Assembly: GCA_944322945.1 (NCBI GenBank)
Contig: CALUQN010000017.1
Coordinates: forward strand, 1 to 49,470
Origin: Candidatus Gastranaerophilales bacterium
GTDB taxonomy: Bacteria; Cyanobacteriota; Vampirovibrionia; Gastranaerophilales; Gastranaerophilaceae
Direction of reading: 5' to 3'
DNA length: 49,470 nt
Position numbers and translations under genes: made by a program
Part shown: positions 42,107 through 49,425 of the stretch, piece by piece
Layout of the letters: the number at the start of each line of letters is the position of its first letter
How positions within the stretch are numbered: position 1 is the first letter of the stretch
Notes under the pieces: model-generated
What the model was told of the DNA's origin: nothing
The model's database searches: none
The model's input: the letters and a program-made list of their open reading frames with translations, nothing else

Positions 42107-42766
42107 ACTCGCGATTAACGAGTCTTGGCATTGCCTGCTTGTTTTGCTCCTGCAAGCCAACTCTGCAATGCCGGCGCCCTCAGCTCGTTCGCGCTATCGT
42201 CCTCAAAAAACATTTCTCCTCTGTTTTTTGCTATGACAAAAGAAGAGATTATGTCACTCTAAAGACGATATGACGATTTCACCCTCTCCCGATTTGGAGA
42301 GGGTAGCACGTAGTGCCGGGTGAGGGGACGGACATAATAGTTCTCGCCTTGCCCCCCACCTAACCTGTCTTGGATTTGCTTCACGCTCACGGAGACTCGC
42401 CTGTAAGCCCTGCGGGCTTAGCTGGCTCGTTCCGTTCGCTACCCGGACTATCGTCCCCTCTCACAAAACCAGACATTTAGTCAGGTTTTGTTCGGCAGAG
42501 TGCAAATCCGCTCCCCCACTGCTTCGCGCGGGGCAAGGTATTGTTGGGCAAGTATGCCCAACCTACAGTGACTCTTACGGTCATGACAATGTTGGTGGGC
42601 ACACTTTCGCTTTGCCCACCCTATAACTTCTGCACCGTCTGCAAAAAAGAATACAAAAAAGTTATTTGAGGACGATAGTGCGAACGAGCTGAGGGCGCCG
42701 GCATTGCAGAGTTGGCTTGCGGAAGCAAGACAAGCAGGCAATGCCCAGACCCGTTAATCGCGAGTG
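42107..42766. repeat. Large inverted repeat with about 100-bp arms
   Basis: The arms 42107-42208 and 42664-42766 are near-perfect reverse complements (about 90% or better by eye), 455 bp apart. Each arm holds a hairpin: GCATTGC/GCAATGC enclosing CTTGC/GCAAG, flanked by a GCGAACGAGCTGAGG box and a CCGTTAATCGCGAGTGAGC box (plus orientation in the right arm). There is no transposase or ORF between the arms. Pieces of the arm are also present at 5459-5500, and the same flanks with a different hairpin occur beside tRNA-Ala. Confidence 0.75.
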
Positions 42767-43048
42767 AGCAAAAAGCGCGAACGCAGTGAGACGCGTGTTC
42801 CGAAAATAACTTTTTTGTATTCTTTAGTAATGCTGTCAGGCATTGCCTGACCTACATGAACTCCTTAGTAGGAGAGGGGAATATAATAATGTAAACCACT
42901 CAATCACTTAGTTACTTAATGGAATGCTCTATTCCCTACTCACTACTATTGACGCAAACATTATGTTTGCTCAGGCGACTTAGAACCTGCTGGAAACCGT
43001 TTTGACACCTTTATTTTATTTTTTTTGTTTGTCTGCTATTATATTTAT

Positions 43049-43750
43049 ATGAAAAAGATTTTTATTATAATATTTGCATTGATTTTGGGTATGAATTCCG
43101 CTTTGGCTTATGAACTTTCTAACGAAGAGCTTTTGCAAAATATATCCATACAAAATCTGATAGATTCAATTGCGTATGACATGCTGAATGTTGCCCAAAT
43201 TAAGCAGCGGATGATTTTTACTTACGACAAAGAAAGTAAGAAAAAACTCTTGAAATGTAACGAATCACTGACAAAACGTGAAATATTAATCTACGGCGAT
43301 GCTATCCAAAAGATTGCGGACAAAAATGAACTGGCAGCGCTTATTGCACGGGAAATCGTTAAAGCAGACTCCTCATACTGGGGCTATTTTAAAGGTTATA
43401 TCGGTTCAGCACAGGTAAGGTTTGCGCCCAAAAAATATGAAATTTATTTTGACAGCGCAGCCGTTGATTTGATGGTAAAAGCCGGCTATAATCCGGTTGG
43501 GATGATTACTTTTTTGCACAAAGTTTATCCGCAGAGAAGAACGGATTTTATTTCAACATCAAATCTTACAAGCAAAAGGGTTATGTATGTTTATGAATAT
43601 ATTTACAAAACCTATCCGGAATTTTTGGTCAATAATGCCTACCGCGAAAATAAGTATTACCAGAACTTTCTGCTGACCTCGACCGCAAACCGCGCCAAGT
43701 TTTACGAAAAAATGAGAACTCATTCTGATGAGAAAATTAAGTATGAATAA
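43049..43750 (+). CDS. Secreted M48-like protein lacking the metalloprotease active site
   Basis: The 233-residue product starts with a signal peptide (MKKIFIIIFALILGMNSALA, cleaved before YE). The mature part follows the plan of M48 peptidases: NELAALIAREIVKADSSYWG where the zinc motif HEIAH is expected, and DSAAVDLMVKAGYNPVGMITFLHKVY where E-x-E-A-D...AGYDP normally lies. Both histidines are replaced (REIVK) and the last ligand is uncertain, so it is probably not a zinc peptidase. The frame is open from 43025, but the ATG at 43049 begins the signal peptide; TATTAT at 43037-43042 ends only 6 bases before it. The next gene overlaps its 3' end. Confidence 0.7.
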   Translation: MKKIFIIIFALILGMNSALAYELSNEELLQNISIQNLIDSIAYDMLNVAQIKQRMIFTYDKESKKKLLKCNESLTKREILIYGDAIQKIADKNELAALIAREIVKADSSYWGYFKGYIGSAQVRFAPKKYEIYFDSAAVDLMVKAGYNPVGMITFLHKVYPQRRTDFISTSNLTSKRVMYVYEYIYKTYPEFLVNNAYRENKYYQNFLLTSTANRAKFYEKMRTHSDEKIKYE

Positions 43751-44414
43751 ATTGCTGTCCATATTAATAATTCTGTTTGCGATAACCGGCATGTTTTGCC
43801 CCGGTGTTTCAGCGGAAGAATCCGCCGTAAATGCGCCGGCAGAAACATTACATAAAACGCAGACACCTGCGCAGGAGGAGCATTTTGCCGCTGAAACCAA
43901 ACTGCCGCAGACCTGTGAACAAATTCCCGATATGCCCCAAAATCCCCTTTCCGAAAAACTCCGTATTACAAAATACGACTATTCAAACCCGTTGAAAATT
44001 CCTATTTATCTCCATATAGAAAAACACTACCGTACAAACGGCGACACAAAACCGGGCGAGGAGTTTACTTTTGTTGCGGAAAGAAATGTCTATTACAACG
44101 GTGAACTTCTGGTGAAACGCGGCGAAAAAACAACTGCAAAATTGACACATTTTATCCGCCGCGGGATGAACGGTATCCCTTCTATTCTGATATTGGAAGG
44201 TTTTCAGTTTGAAAACTTAGACCCGAACAAGCTTGACGGAAAGTTTATAAAACGCGGGTTTGACAACACTCTCTTTGTTCTTCCGCTAAAATGGGCTTTG
44301 ACGCCTCTGTATCCGCTTGGTTCATTTTCTAATATTATTATCGGCTGCGAGGCGAGGATTTCTCCAAAAGACGATATTATTATATATTATTACCCAGAAT
44401 GGGTCGTGGATTAA
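43743..44414 (+). CDS. Secreted protein coupled to the M48-like gene
   Basis: The product of about 223 residues begins with a signal peptide (MNKLLSILIILFAITGMFCPGVSA). A Pro/Ala/Gln-rich linker follows, then a soluble domain with KIPIYLHIEKHYRTNGDTKP, GEEFTFVAERNVYYNGELLV and RGEKTTAKLTHFIRRGMNG, apparently beta-rich, ending in a hydrophobic GSFSNIIIGCEARIS region. The start overlaps the previous stop (ATGAATAA); an earlier in-frame ATG at 43728 is possible. Coupled translation suggests the two secreted proteins act together. I recognise no family. Confidence 0.65.
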   Translation: MNKLLSILIILFAITGMFCPGVSAEESAVNAPAETLHKTQTPAQEEHFAAETKLPQTCEQIPDMPQNPLSEKLRITKYDYSNPLKIPIYLHIEKHYRTNGDTKPGEEFTFVAERNVYYNGELLVKRGEKTTAKLTHFIRRGMNGIPSILILEGFQFENLDPNKLDGKFIKRGFDNTLFVLPLKWALTPLYPLGSFSNIIIGCEARISPKDDIIIYYYPEWVVD

Positions 44415-44511
44415 ATTGTTAATTTTTAGTTAAAAAATCAGCTTTTCGTTTCAAAAAGAGTTATAACGTACATGTAAGGAATAAATAACAAATTTGAAAG
44501 GAGTGTTGATT

Positions 44512-44967
44512 ATGAAATTTTTAGTTAGAAAAGCACCGGAGAATTTTATAAGAACCGTTAACGATGAAATCAGCTCATTGTTGAACAGACACTTCGACAG
44601 CTATTTTCCGGAAGCTGCCTACTGGGAAGACATGGACAAATACTCTATGCCTGTGGAAATTACGGATAAAGGAAGAGACTACGAAGTCAAAGCCGAATTG
44701 CCGGGTGTTAAAAAAGAAGACTTAGATATTGATATCGACAAAAACTACCTGACAATCAATGCTAAAAAAGAAGAAGAAAACAAAGTCGACGAAAAATCTT
44801 ACAAAAAATCTGAGTTCAGATACGGTGAATTTTCAAGAACAATTTATTTCCCTGAAGAAATTAACGTTGAAAAAACCGAAGCAAAACTTGAACACGGCAT
44901 CTTGAAAATTGATGCACCTAAAAAATACACTGAAAACGAATCTAAAAAGAAATTAGCAGTTAAATAA
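44512..44967 (+). CDS. Hsp20/alpha-crystallin small heat-shock protein
   Basis: This ATP-independent chaperone holds unfolding proteins. The 151-residue product has an alpha-crystallin domain from about residue 45: PVEITDKGRDYEVKAELPGV, KKEDLDIDIDKNYLTINAKK, FSRTIYFPEEINVEKTEAKL and EHGILKIDAPK, ending with a short Lys-rich tail. The ATG at 44512 has AAAGGAG at 44498-44504; an extension to 44494 runs into this site. It is a single gene ended by a terminator. Confidence 0.92.
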   Translation: MKFLVRKAPENFIRTVNDEISSLLNRHFDSYFPEAAYWEDMDKYSMPVEITDKGRDYEVKAELPGVKKEDLDIDIDKNYLTINAKKEEENKVDEKSYKKSEFRYGEFSRTIYFPEEINVEKTEAKLEHGILKIDAPKKYTENESKKKLAVK

Positions 44968-45008
44968 TCAACGTTAATATTCCACGATGAATATTAAGTA
45001 ACCCTGGG

Positions 45009-45041
45009 AACCGCTGTTATTTTATCAGCGGTTCTTCTTTT
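45009..45041 (+). terminator. Terminator of the Hsp20 gene
   Basis: GAACCGCTG and CAGCGGTTC form a 9-bp stem around TTATTTTAT, followed by TTCTTTT. It lies about 40 bases after the stop codon. Confidence 0.85.
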
Positions 45042-45141
45042 ATAAAAAATATTTATATTTTGTAACAATTGGCTTATATCGTTAAACTTTTATTGAAAAA
45101 ATCCGATAACCCATGTGTATACGAAAGGATTTTATCGATAA

Positions 45142-47079
45142 ATGGGAATGGCGGCATCACAAGCTAGGCTGTTGAGTTTAACGACACGGCTGACAAATAA
45201 TGAATTCCGTTCGCAAATGGTTGCAAACAGTAAAATGCGACTTGCGAACGAAACTCAGTATGCAAGTGATGAGTACATGGAAGCCTTGAATGCTACCAAG
45301 TTAGAGTATGTGTATTATGATGCAAACGGGAAACAAACCTCCTACAACCTGACTGCGAATACGATTTATACGTATCAGTCATTGAAAAATCAGTACGGGC
45401 TTGTGGACAGGGCAGGCAGACTAATAGTCAGCAACCTTGACGGAACAAACTTTGAAACAAGCGATACTATGAGCGAGTTTTTGCAGAAATACGGTATTCC
45501 TATGACAGACAACCCTGCATACGAAAACCATTTGAGAGACATTTACGGCGCTAATTACGAAGACTGGTTTAACAAAGACAACAAGGAAGAATGGTACGGC
45601 AAAACCAACGATGCCATAGATCCGAACTTCACAAATATGGGTTCTCAAGACTGGGATACCCTGACAGAAGCCGGCTGGGACGCATTGGTCAACAACCATA
45701 ACAACGGCTTGAACGATTTGAAAAACCAGTTTGGCGGCAAAACACCGGAAAACGCATACGGCAATTGGCTGGATGCACTGTCAGATCCGCCTGATTTTGT
45801 AGAAAAACCGCCGGAACCTGTTTATCCGCCGTTTGTCCCTCCGGTCAAACCGCCTTACCCTGACCTGATTGACGAAGCTATGGGGCTGATTGCACCTGCT
45901 TGTTGGGAGGGTACAGGTATTACAGGTAACCTTAGAAATGATAAAAATAGTAATAATGATACAAACACTTGGCACATTGAACACGTTTTATCACAATATT
46001 TGTGGTCACCAAATTCAAGTGATACTAACTATGCTAGTGGTGGTACAATAACGGTTACTATAAACGGAAAGACTCAAACCATAACTAATGACCCTGGACA
46101 GTGGGCTATGTCTTCAGGAGGTGGTAACGGTGATGACCCGAAAGACGTTCGCGGGATATTAGCAGATCCTGCAAACGCAGAACTTAGAAAAAATTTGGAA
46201 GTATTGTATTATGAAGTTTGTAAAGCTATTGATGAACGTAATATTAATAGAGGGTTAACATCAGGTTCTATTACTACAGACGGAACGCCTGCAAAATCGT
46301 CTGCTGAAATTGGTGCAGAATACTATGACTTGATGTTGGAATTGTTAACACTTGTTGCAGAACAGGATCCTAATTTCATGCAGGATTATCAGGATAAGTG
46401 TGACCAGATTGATGCTGCTTATGAAGAAGAATACAATAAAAAGCACCAGGAATGGGAAGAAGATTGCAACGAAATCAGAGAAGAATATCAGGATGATTTG
46501 AAAGACCACAACAACAGCGTTCAAGAAATTAAAGACTGGCTGGAAGAATGCGATTCTGCCGAAAAAGTTTATAAAGACCTGATAGACAGCATTCCGCCGG
46601 AAGAAATCCCTGATGAAACACACGAAAAATACGACTGGTACACAAACCTCTGGCACAGAATGAACGGCGAAAGCGAAGAAAAAGCACGTAAAGAAGAACA
46701 ATCCTACACCATTTTGGATGACAATTTGTTGAATAGCCAGGAATGGCTGAAATTCGCGCTTGAAAGCGGAGCCGTTACACTTGAACAGGTAAAATTTGAA
46801 GAGGATCCAGAAGACGGAACCGGCATAGAAAATGCTGAATGGACAGAAACAGTTTGGTCATCAACCCCTGATATAATAGAAGTTGAAGACACATTAGCAA
46901 TCACAAAAGCCGAAGTTAAATACAATCAAGCTCTGCGCGATATTCAGGCAAAAGACAAAAAATATGACAACGACATCAAAAAATTAGACACAGAGCATAA
47001 CGCATTGCAGACAGAATACGATTCAATCAAGAGCGTAATGGATAAAAACATGGAACGTTCATTCAAAGCATTCTCATAG
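45142..47079 (+). CDS. Large helical-ended protein of unknown function, lineage-type N-terminus
   Basis: The 645-residue protein begins MGMAASQARLLSLTTRLTNN, an N-terminus I associate with proteins of non-photosynthetic gut Cyanobacteriota; no named family is known to me. It has no signal peptide. Residues 1-75 are helical; a central part is Asn/Gly/Pro-rich (PEPVYPPFVPPVKPPYPDL near residue 230; GGTITVTINGKTQTITNDPG); residues of about 415-480 are strongly charged coiled coil (YEEEYNKKHQEWEEDCNEIR); and the C-terminus is a long helix (NALQTEYDSIKSVMDKNMER, SFKAFS). Paired terminal helices around a variable core recall axial proteins of flagella and type III systems, but that is only an analogy. 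The start at 45142 is preceded by GAAAGGAT (45122-45129). Confidence 0.65.
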   Translation: MGMAASQARLLSLTTRLTNNEFRSQMVANSKMRLANETQYASDEYMEALNATKLEYVYYDANGKQTSYNLTANTIYTYQSLKNQYGLVDRAGRLIVSNLDGTNFETSDTMSEFLQKYGIPMTDNPAYENHLRDIYGANYEDWFNKDNKEEWYGKTNDAIDPNFTNMGSQDWDTLTEAGWDALVNNHNNGLNDLKNQFGGKTPENAYGNWLDALSDPPDFVEKPPEPVYPPFVPPVKPPYPDLIDEAMGLIAPACWEGTGITGNLRNDKNSNNDTNTWHIEHVLSQYLWSPNSSDTNYASGGTITVTINGKTQTITNDPGQWAMSSGGGNGDDPKDVRGILADPANAELRKNLEVLYYEVCKAIDERNINRGLTSGSITTDGTPAKSSAEIGAEYYDLMLELLTLVAEQDPNFMQDYQDKCDQIDAAYEEEYNKKHQEWEEDCNEIREEYQDDLKDHNNSVQEIKDWLEECDSAEKVYKDLIDSIPPEEIPDETHEKYDWYTNLWHRMNGESEEKARKEEQSYTILDDNLLNSQEWLKFALESGAVTLEQVKFEEDPEDGTGIENAEWTETVWSSTPDIIEVEDTLAITKAEVKYNQALRDIQAKDKKYDNDIKKLDTEHNALQTEYDSIKSVMDKNMERSFKAFS

Positions 47080-47118
47080 GTAAATATGATGTTTGCACAT
47101 TTTTAGATAAGCTTTGCG

Positions 47119-47748
47119 CTAATTTGCCTCCTTGATTACGGCAATAGCCTGCTCGATTTCCATTTGCAGATAATTCAGCTGGTCATCAATATTTGTACCG
47201 TTATAAATATGCCCTGCACCCTGATATGCCATATAAGGCGTATATCTGTAAGCTTCTGTTCGCAGCTGGGATATTGTTTTAGCGTGTAAGGATATTTCCA
47301 TTACTTTTTGGAACGACGCATAATTTTCTTCGGGCAGATTAGTATATTTGTCTCTGAAATAATCTGCGTGCGTATTCAGATAGTATACTCGCGCGGCAAA
47401 TCGCTGTACATTCTCGCCGCTTTCTATTGAATCAAGTATGCTTTCGAGCATAGGCACAAATTCCCTCAAATCATTTATATATGGGGAAGTTTTATCAGTT
47501 TTCAAGATAATGTTAACAAAAGCAGGATCCTCGGTTGGAGCAGGCTTTATGGCGTTTGAAGAATGGAAATTTTTTATCTGCTCAAAAGTGGGTAAGGCGT
47601 CTTTTGGCTCTGCAGTAGTGAAGCTTTTTGTAACATCAGGAAGAGTGCCTACATATCCCATTCCGTCATAGGTGTTAGGCTTTTTTTCCGCGTGTACAGC
47701 GCCGGAGCACATGAAAATTATTAGAGCTGCAACGAAAAATTTTTTCAT
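47119..47748 (-). CDS. Secreted protein of unknown function
   Basis: The 209-residue product starts with a signal peptide (MKKFFVAALIIFMCSGAVHA, cleaved before EKK). The mature protein has a Pro/Thr-rich N-terminal half and a mostly helical C-terminal half (YINDLREFVPMLESILDSIE, YASFQKVMEISLHAKTISQL). There is one cysteine, in the signal region. No family is recognised. It ends convergently with the 645-residue gene and starts 67 bases before the stop of the neighbouring secreted protein on the same strand, from which it may be transcribed. Confidence 0.65.
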   Translation of the reverse strand: MKKFFVAALIIFMCSGAVHAEKKPNTYDGMGYVGTLPDVTKSFTTAEPKDALPTFEQIKNFHSSNAIKPAPTEDPAFVNIILKTDKTSPYINDLREFVPMLESILDSIESGENVQRFAARVYYLNTHADYFRDKYTNLPEENYASFQKVMEISLHAKTISQLRTEAYRYTPYMAYQGAGHIYNGTNIDDQLNYLQMEIEQAIAVIKEAN

Positions 47749-47815
47749 AACACTATTATAATGACAGCCGGAAAAAAATCATCATTTATTTAATTTATAA
47801 AAAACTGTTCAAAAA

Positions 47816-48397
47816 TCAGCGTTTATCGCAGTGGCAATTTTTCTTTCCGCAATTGCAGCCTTGTTGGCTTTGTGTGCCGAACCCCGGTGCAAACGGACGC
47901 ATACCGTCCGGCAGTTTACGGCACTCGCATTTTTGGCATTTTTCAATCTCGCGTTTTTGCAGGCGCTCTATTTCGTTGTATTTGCTCTTTTGCAGGCTTG
48001 TCAAATGCTTTTTGAATTCTTTTTGAAAGCATTCATCTATATCTTCTATTTGCTTTTCAAGCTTTTTGACTTCTTTTCTTTGTTTTTTCAATTCTTTTTT
48101 AGGCGCATTAGCAGCTTCAAGTTTTTTCAGGCAGTCATTTGCGCTATAATAGGCAGGCAGAACTTCACTCATTTTCTGAACTTTTTTCTTTTCGAGTTCT
48201 TCTTTGCATTTTGCTTGTTCGCAGGTGAGATTCAGGGCGTTGTACAGAACGCATTTGTCTTTGTACAGAATATTACAATCATAACCGGATTGGGTATTAA
48301 CACATCCGCAGTTCACCGGGCAGGCGGCGGAAGCCGGTGAATTTACACCGCAAAATATTCCAAACAACAAAACTGATATTATAAAAAACTTATACAT
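47816..48397 (-). CDS. Secreted cysteine-rich coiled-coil protein, CpxP/Spy-like in part
   Basis: The product of about 193 residues has a signal peptide (MYKFFIISVLLFGIFCGVNS ... ASA) followed by CPVNCGCVNTQSGYDCN. The centre is a Lys/Glu-rich coiled coil (KKELKKQRKEVKKLEKQIED) with KKHLTSLQKSKYNEIERL, resembling the LTxxQ motifs of CpxP/Spy periplasmic chaperones. The end is cysteine-rich (CQKCECRK and GCNCGKKNCHCDKR), suggesting metal binding. GGAGAGA directly upstream of the ATG at 48397 fixes the start; the frame is open back to 48448. Function is inference. Confidence 0.65.
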   Translation of the reverse strand: MYKFFIISVLLFGIFCGVNSPASAACPVNCGCVNTQSGYDCNILYKDKCVLYNALNLTCEQAKCKEELEKKKVQKMSEVLPAYYSANDCLKKLEAANAPKKELKKQRKEVKKLEKQIEDIDECFQKEFKKHLTSLQKSKYNEIERLQKREIEKCQKCECRKLPDGMRPFAPGFGTQSQQGCNCGKKNCHCDKR

Positions 48398-48475
48398 TAA
48401 TCTCTCCTTATATATCCGTATTTTCACATAAGCGGCACAAAAATTCAAACATTATTTTTATAGTAATATAAAAAT

Positions 48476-48835
48476 ATGGAAGAAATGAATTTAAGGAATT
48501 ACGCATACCTTGGGGATGCCGTGTGGGAATTGTTTATCCGGGAGCAGACAGTGCGTCAGACGGATAACGCGAAAAGATTACACGCGATAACAACGGATAA
48601 AGTAAAAGCGGCATACCAGGCAGAGATGCTGCATTTTATGGAAGAACACCTGACAGAAGAGGAAAAAGAACTTGCTCGGCGAGGCAGGAACCTGCCGATA
48701 CCTGTCGGACGCCGGCAAATGCAAACGGAATACCGGCAGGCGACGGCATTTGAGGTTTTAATCGGATACTGGCATGAGCACGACAAAGAGCGATTATGTG
48801 AGATAGTAAAATTTTTGCCGTTAAAATGGCAATAG
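48476..48835 (+). CDS. mrnC: Mini-ribonuclease III
   Basis: This endoribonuclease consists of an RNase III catalytic domain without the dsRNA-binding domain and matures 23S rRNA in Gram-positive and some other bacteria. The 119-residue protein shows the family motifs NYAYLGDAVWELFIRE (first catalytic Asp), DKVKAAYQAEML, LTEEEKELARRGRN and YRQATAFEVLIGYWH (second acidic site). No Shine-Dalgarno is seen; TATAGT/TAATAT boxes lie 6-11 bases before the ATG, suggesting a leaderless transcript. It is divergent from the preceding secreted-protein gene. Confidence 0.9.
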   Translation: MEEMNLRNYAYLGDAVWELFIREQTVRQTDNAKRLHAITTDKVKAAYQAEMLHFMEEHLTEEEKELARRGRNLPIPVGRRQMQTEYRQATAFEVLIGYWHEHDKERLCEIVKFLPLKWQ

Positions 48836-48861
48836 TTTTCCGGAAAAATTGATGAAAGGGG

Positions 48862-48889
48862 TTTACAAAAAAAAATCAGCATGTAGAAT
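48862..48889 (+). promoter_or_regulatory. Promoter of tRNA-Ala
   Basis: TTTACA (48862-48867) and TAGAAT (48884-48889) are separated by 16 bases. Transcription would start near 48896, about 46 bases upstream of the tRNA. Confidence 0.6.
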
Positions 48890-48941
48890 AAGAAATGTAG
48901 CCGATAACAGATAGTTAACAGGTTGCGTGAAAACAAAATAT

Positions 48942-49014
48942 GGGGGCTTAGCTCAGCTGGTAGAGCATCTGCTTTGCACGCAGAGGGTCAGGAGTTCGAA
49001 TCTCCTAGCCTCCA
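48942..49014 (+). tRNA. tRNA-Ala (anticodon TGC)
   Basis: The 73-base gene folds into a complete cloverleaf. The acceptor GGGGGCT pairs with AGCCTCC; the D arm contains AGCTCAGCTGGTAGAGC; the anticodon stem TCTGC/GCAGA encloses TTTGCAC with anticodon TGC; the T arm is AGGAG-TTCGAAT-CTCCT. The discriminator base is A. The CCA end is not encoded here (the sequence continues AAAATAA). A second copy of the tRNA 3' end, this time followed by CCA, lies about 200 bases downstream. Confidence 0.97.
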
Positions 49015-49053
49015 AAATAAAAGGGACATTGAAAGATGTCCCTTTTATTTTGG
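49012..49053 (+). terminator. Long perfect stem-loop directly after tRNA-Ala
   Basis: An 18-bp perfect stem (arms 49012-49029 and 49036-49053, containing AAAATAAAAGGGACAT and its complement) encloses a TGAAAG loop. The left arm uses the last bases of the tRNA (CCA). Its 3' arm is T-rich, so it can act as a terminator, possibly in both directions. Confidence 0.8.
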
Positions 49054-49089
49054 TTTATCTTGGTATGAGAACCTTCAAAATGCGTCAGC

Positions 49090-49200
49090 ATTTAAGGAGT
49101 ACGAGCGCGAGTGAGCTGAGGCTGGAGTGCTTTTGTTGTAAGGGCGTTAAGCCCTGAAAACAAAAGCACGGAATTGCCGTTAAACGCGAACGAGCAAGAC
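49090..49200 (+). repeat. Hairpin element with flanks shared with the 42-kb inverted repeat
   Basis: GCGCGAGTGAGCTGAGG and CCGTTAAACGCGAACGAGC match the flanking boxes of the arms at 42664-42766, but the inner hairpin is different: GTGCTTTTGTT...AAACAAAAGCAC enclosing AGGGC/GCCCT. So the ends are conserved while the stem sequence changes yet stays paired. It lies between tRNA-Ala and the duplicate of the tRNA end. Confidence 0.6.
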
Positions 49201-49219
49201 AATTTCCTAGCCTCCACCA
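49201..49219 (+). repeat. Duplicate of the tRNA-Ala 3' end, with CCA
   Basis: AATTTCCTAGCCTCCA (49201-49216) repeats the last 16 bases of tRNA-Ala (AATCTCCTAGCCTCCA, 48999-49014) with one difference, and continues with CCA (49217-49219). This is the arrangement left when an element enters a tRNA 3' end, or when one is duplicated. About 200 bases separate the copies. Confidence 0.7.
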
Positions 49220-49225
49220 TTTTTA

Positions 49226-49249
49226 AAAGAGAGCCTAAAAGGCTTTTTT
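49226..49249 (+). terminator. Terminator after the duplicated tRNA end
   Basis: AGCCT (49232-49236) and AGGCT (49240-49244) form a short stem around AAA, followed by six T. It follows the CCA of the duplicated tRNA end by about 10 bases, as expected for the original terminator of the tRNA. The rest of the gap to 49425 holds no gene except a CCCGAACTTGTTTCGGGAT hairpin (about 49377-49395). Confidence 0.6.
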
Positions 49250-49425
49250 ATGTATGTTTACGCTGTTTGCAACAAAAAAAAGAATTCGTCAAATGTGATT
49301 ATTACATTTACATCTTTTCTGATTTTCATAAAAACCTCCTTTTAAATTTGTGTGTTAACTATAAGCGTGCTGTCATCCCGAACTTGTTTCGGGATCTTAC
49401 CGGTATGACGTGTTATAATTAGTCT

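Larger units (their letters stand above)
41682..43048. repeat. 1.3-kb gene-free repeat region
   Basis: No credible gene is seen. In order: a 120-bp tandem duplication (41706-41960), a hairpin/CTGAAATAAATTCAGGGTGA block shared with 6118-6141, palindromes GTCAGGCATTGCCTGAC (42084-42100 and 42834-42850), a large inverted repeat (42107-42208 and 42664-42766), the CCTCTGTTTTTTGCTATGAC block shared with 5514-5534 and including an IKSL-type autotransporter-tail relic with one substitution (about 42239-42262), a G-rich hairpin (42282-42305) and the GTGGGCACAC block. The last 100 bases are T-rich and lead into the next gene. Confidence 0.65.

Noticed and set aside
42107-42766. Insertion sequence or composite transposon
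   Set aside because: There is no transposase frame between the arms and no clear target-site duplication, so it is listed only as an inverted repeat.
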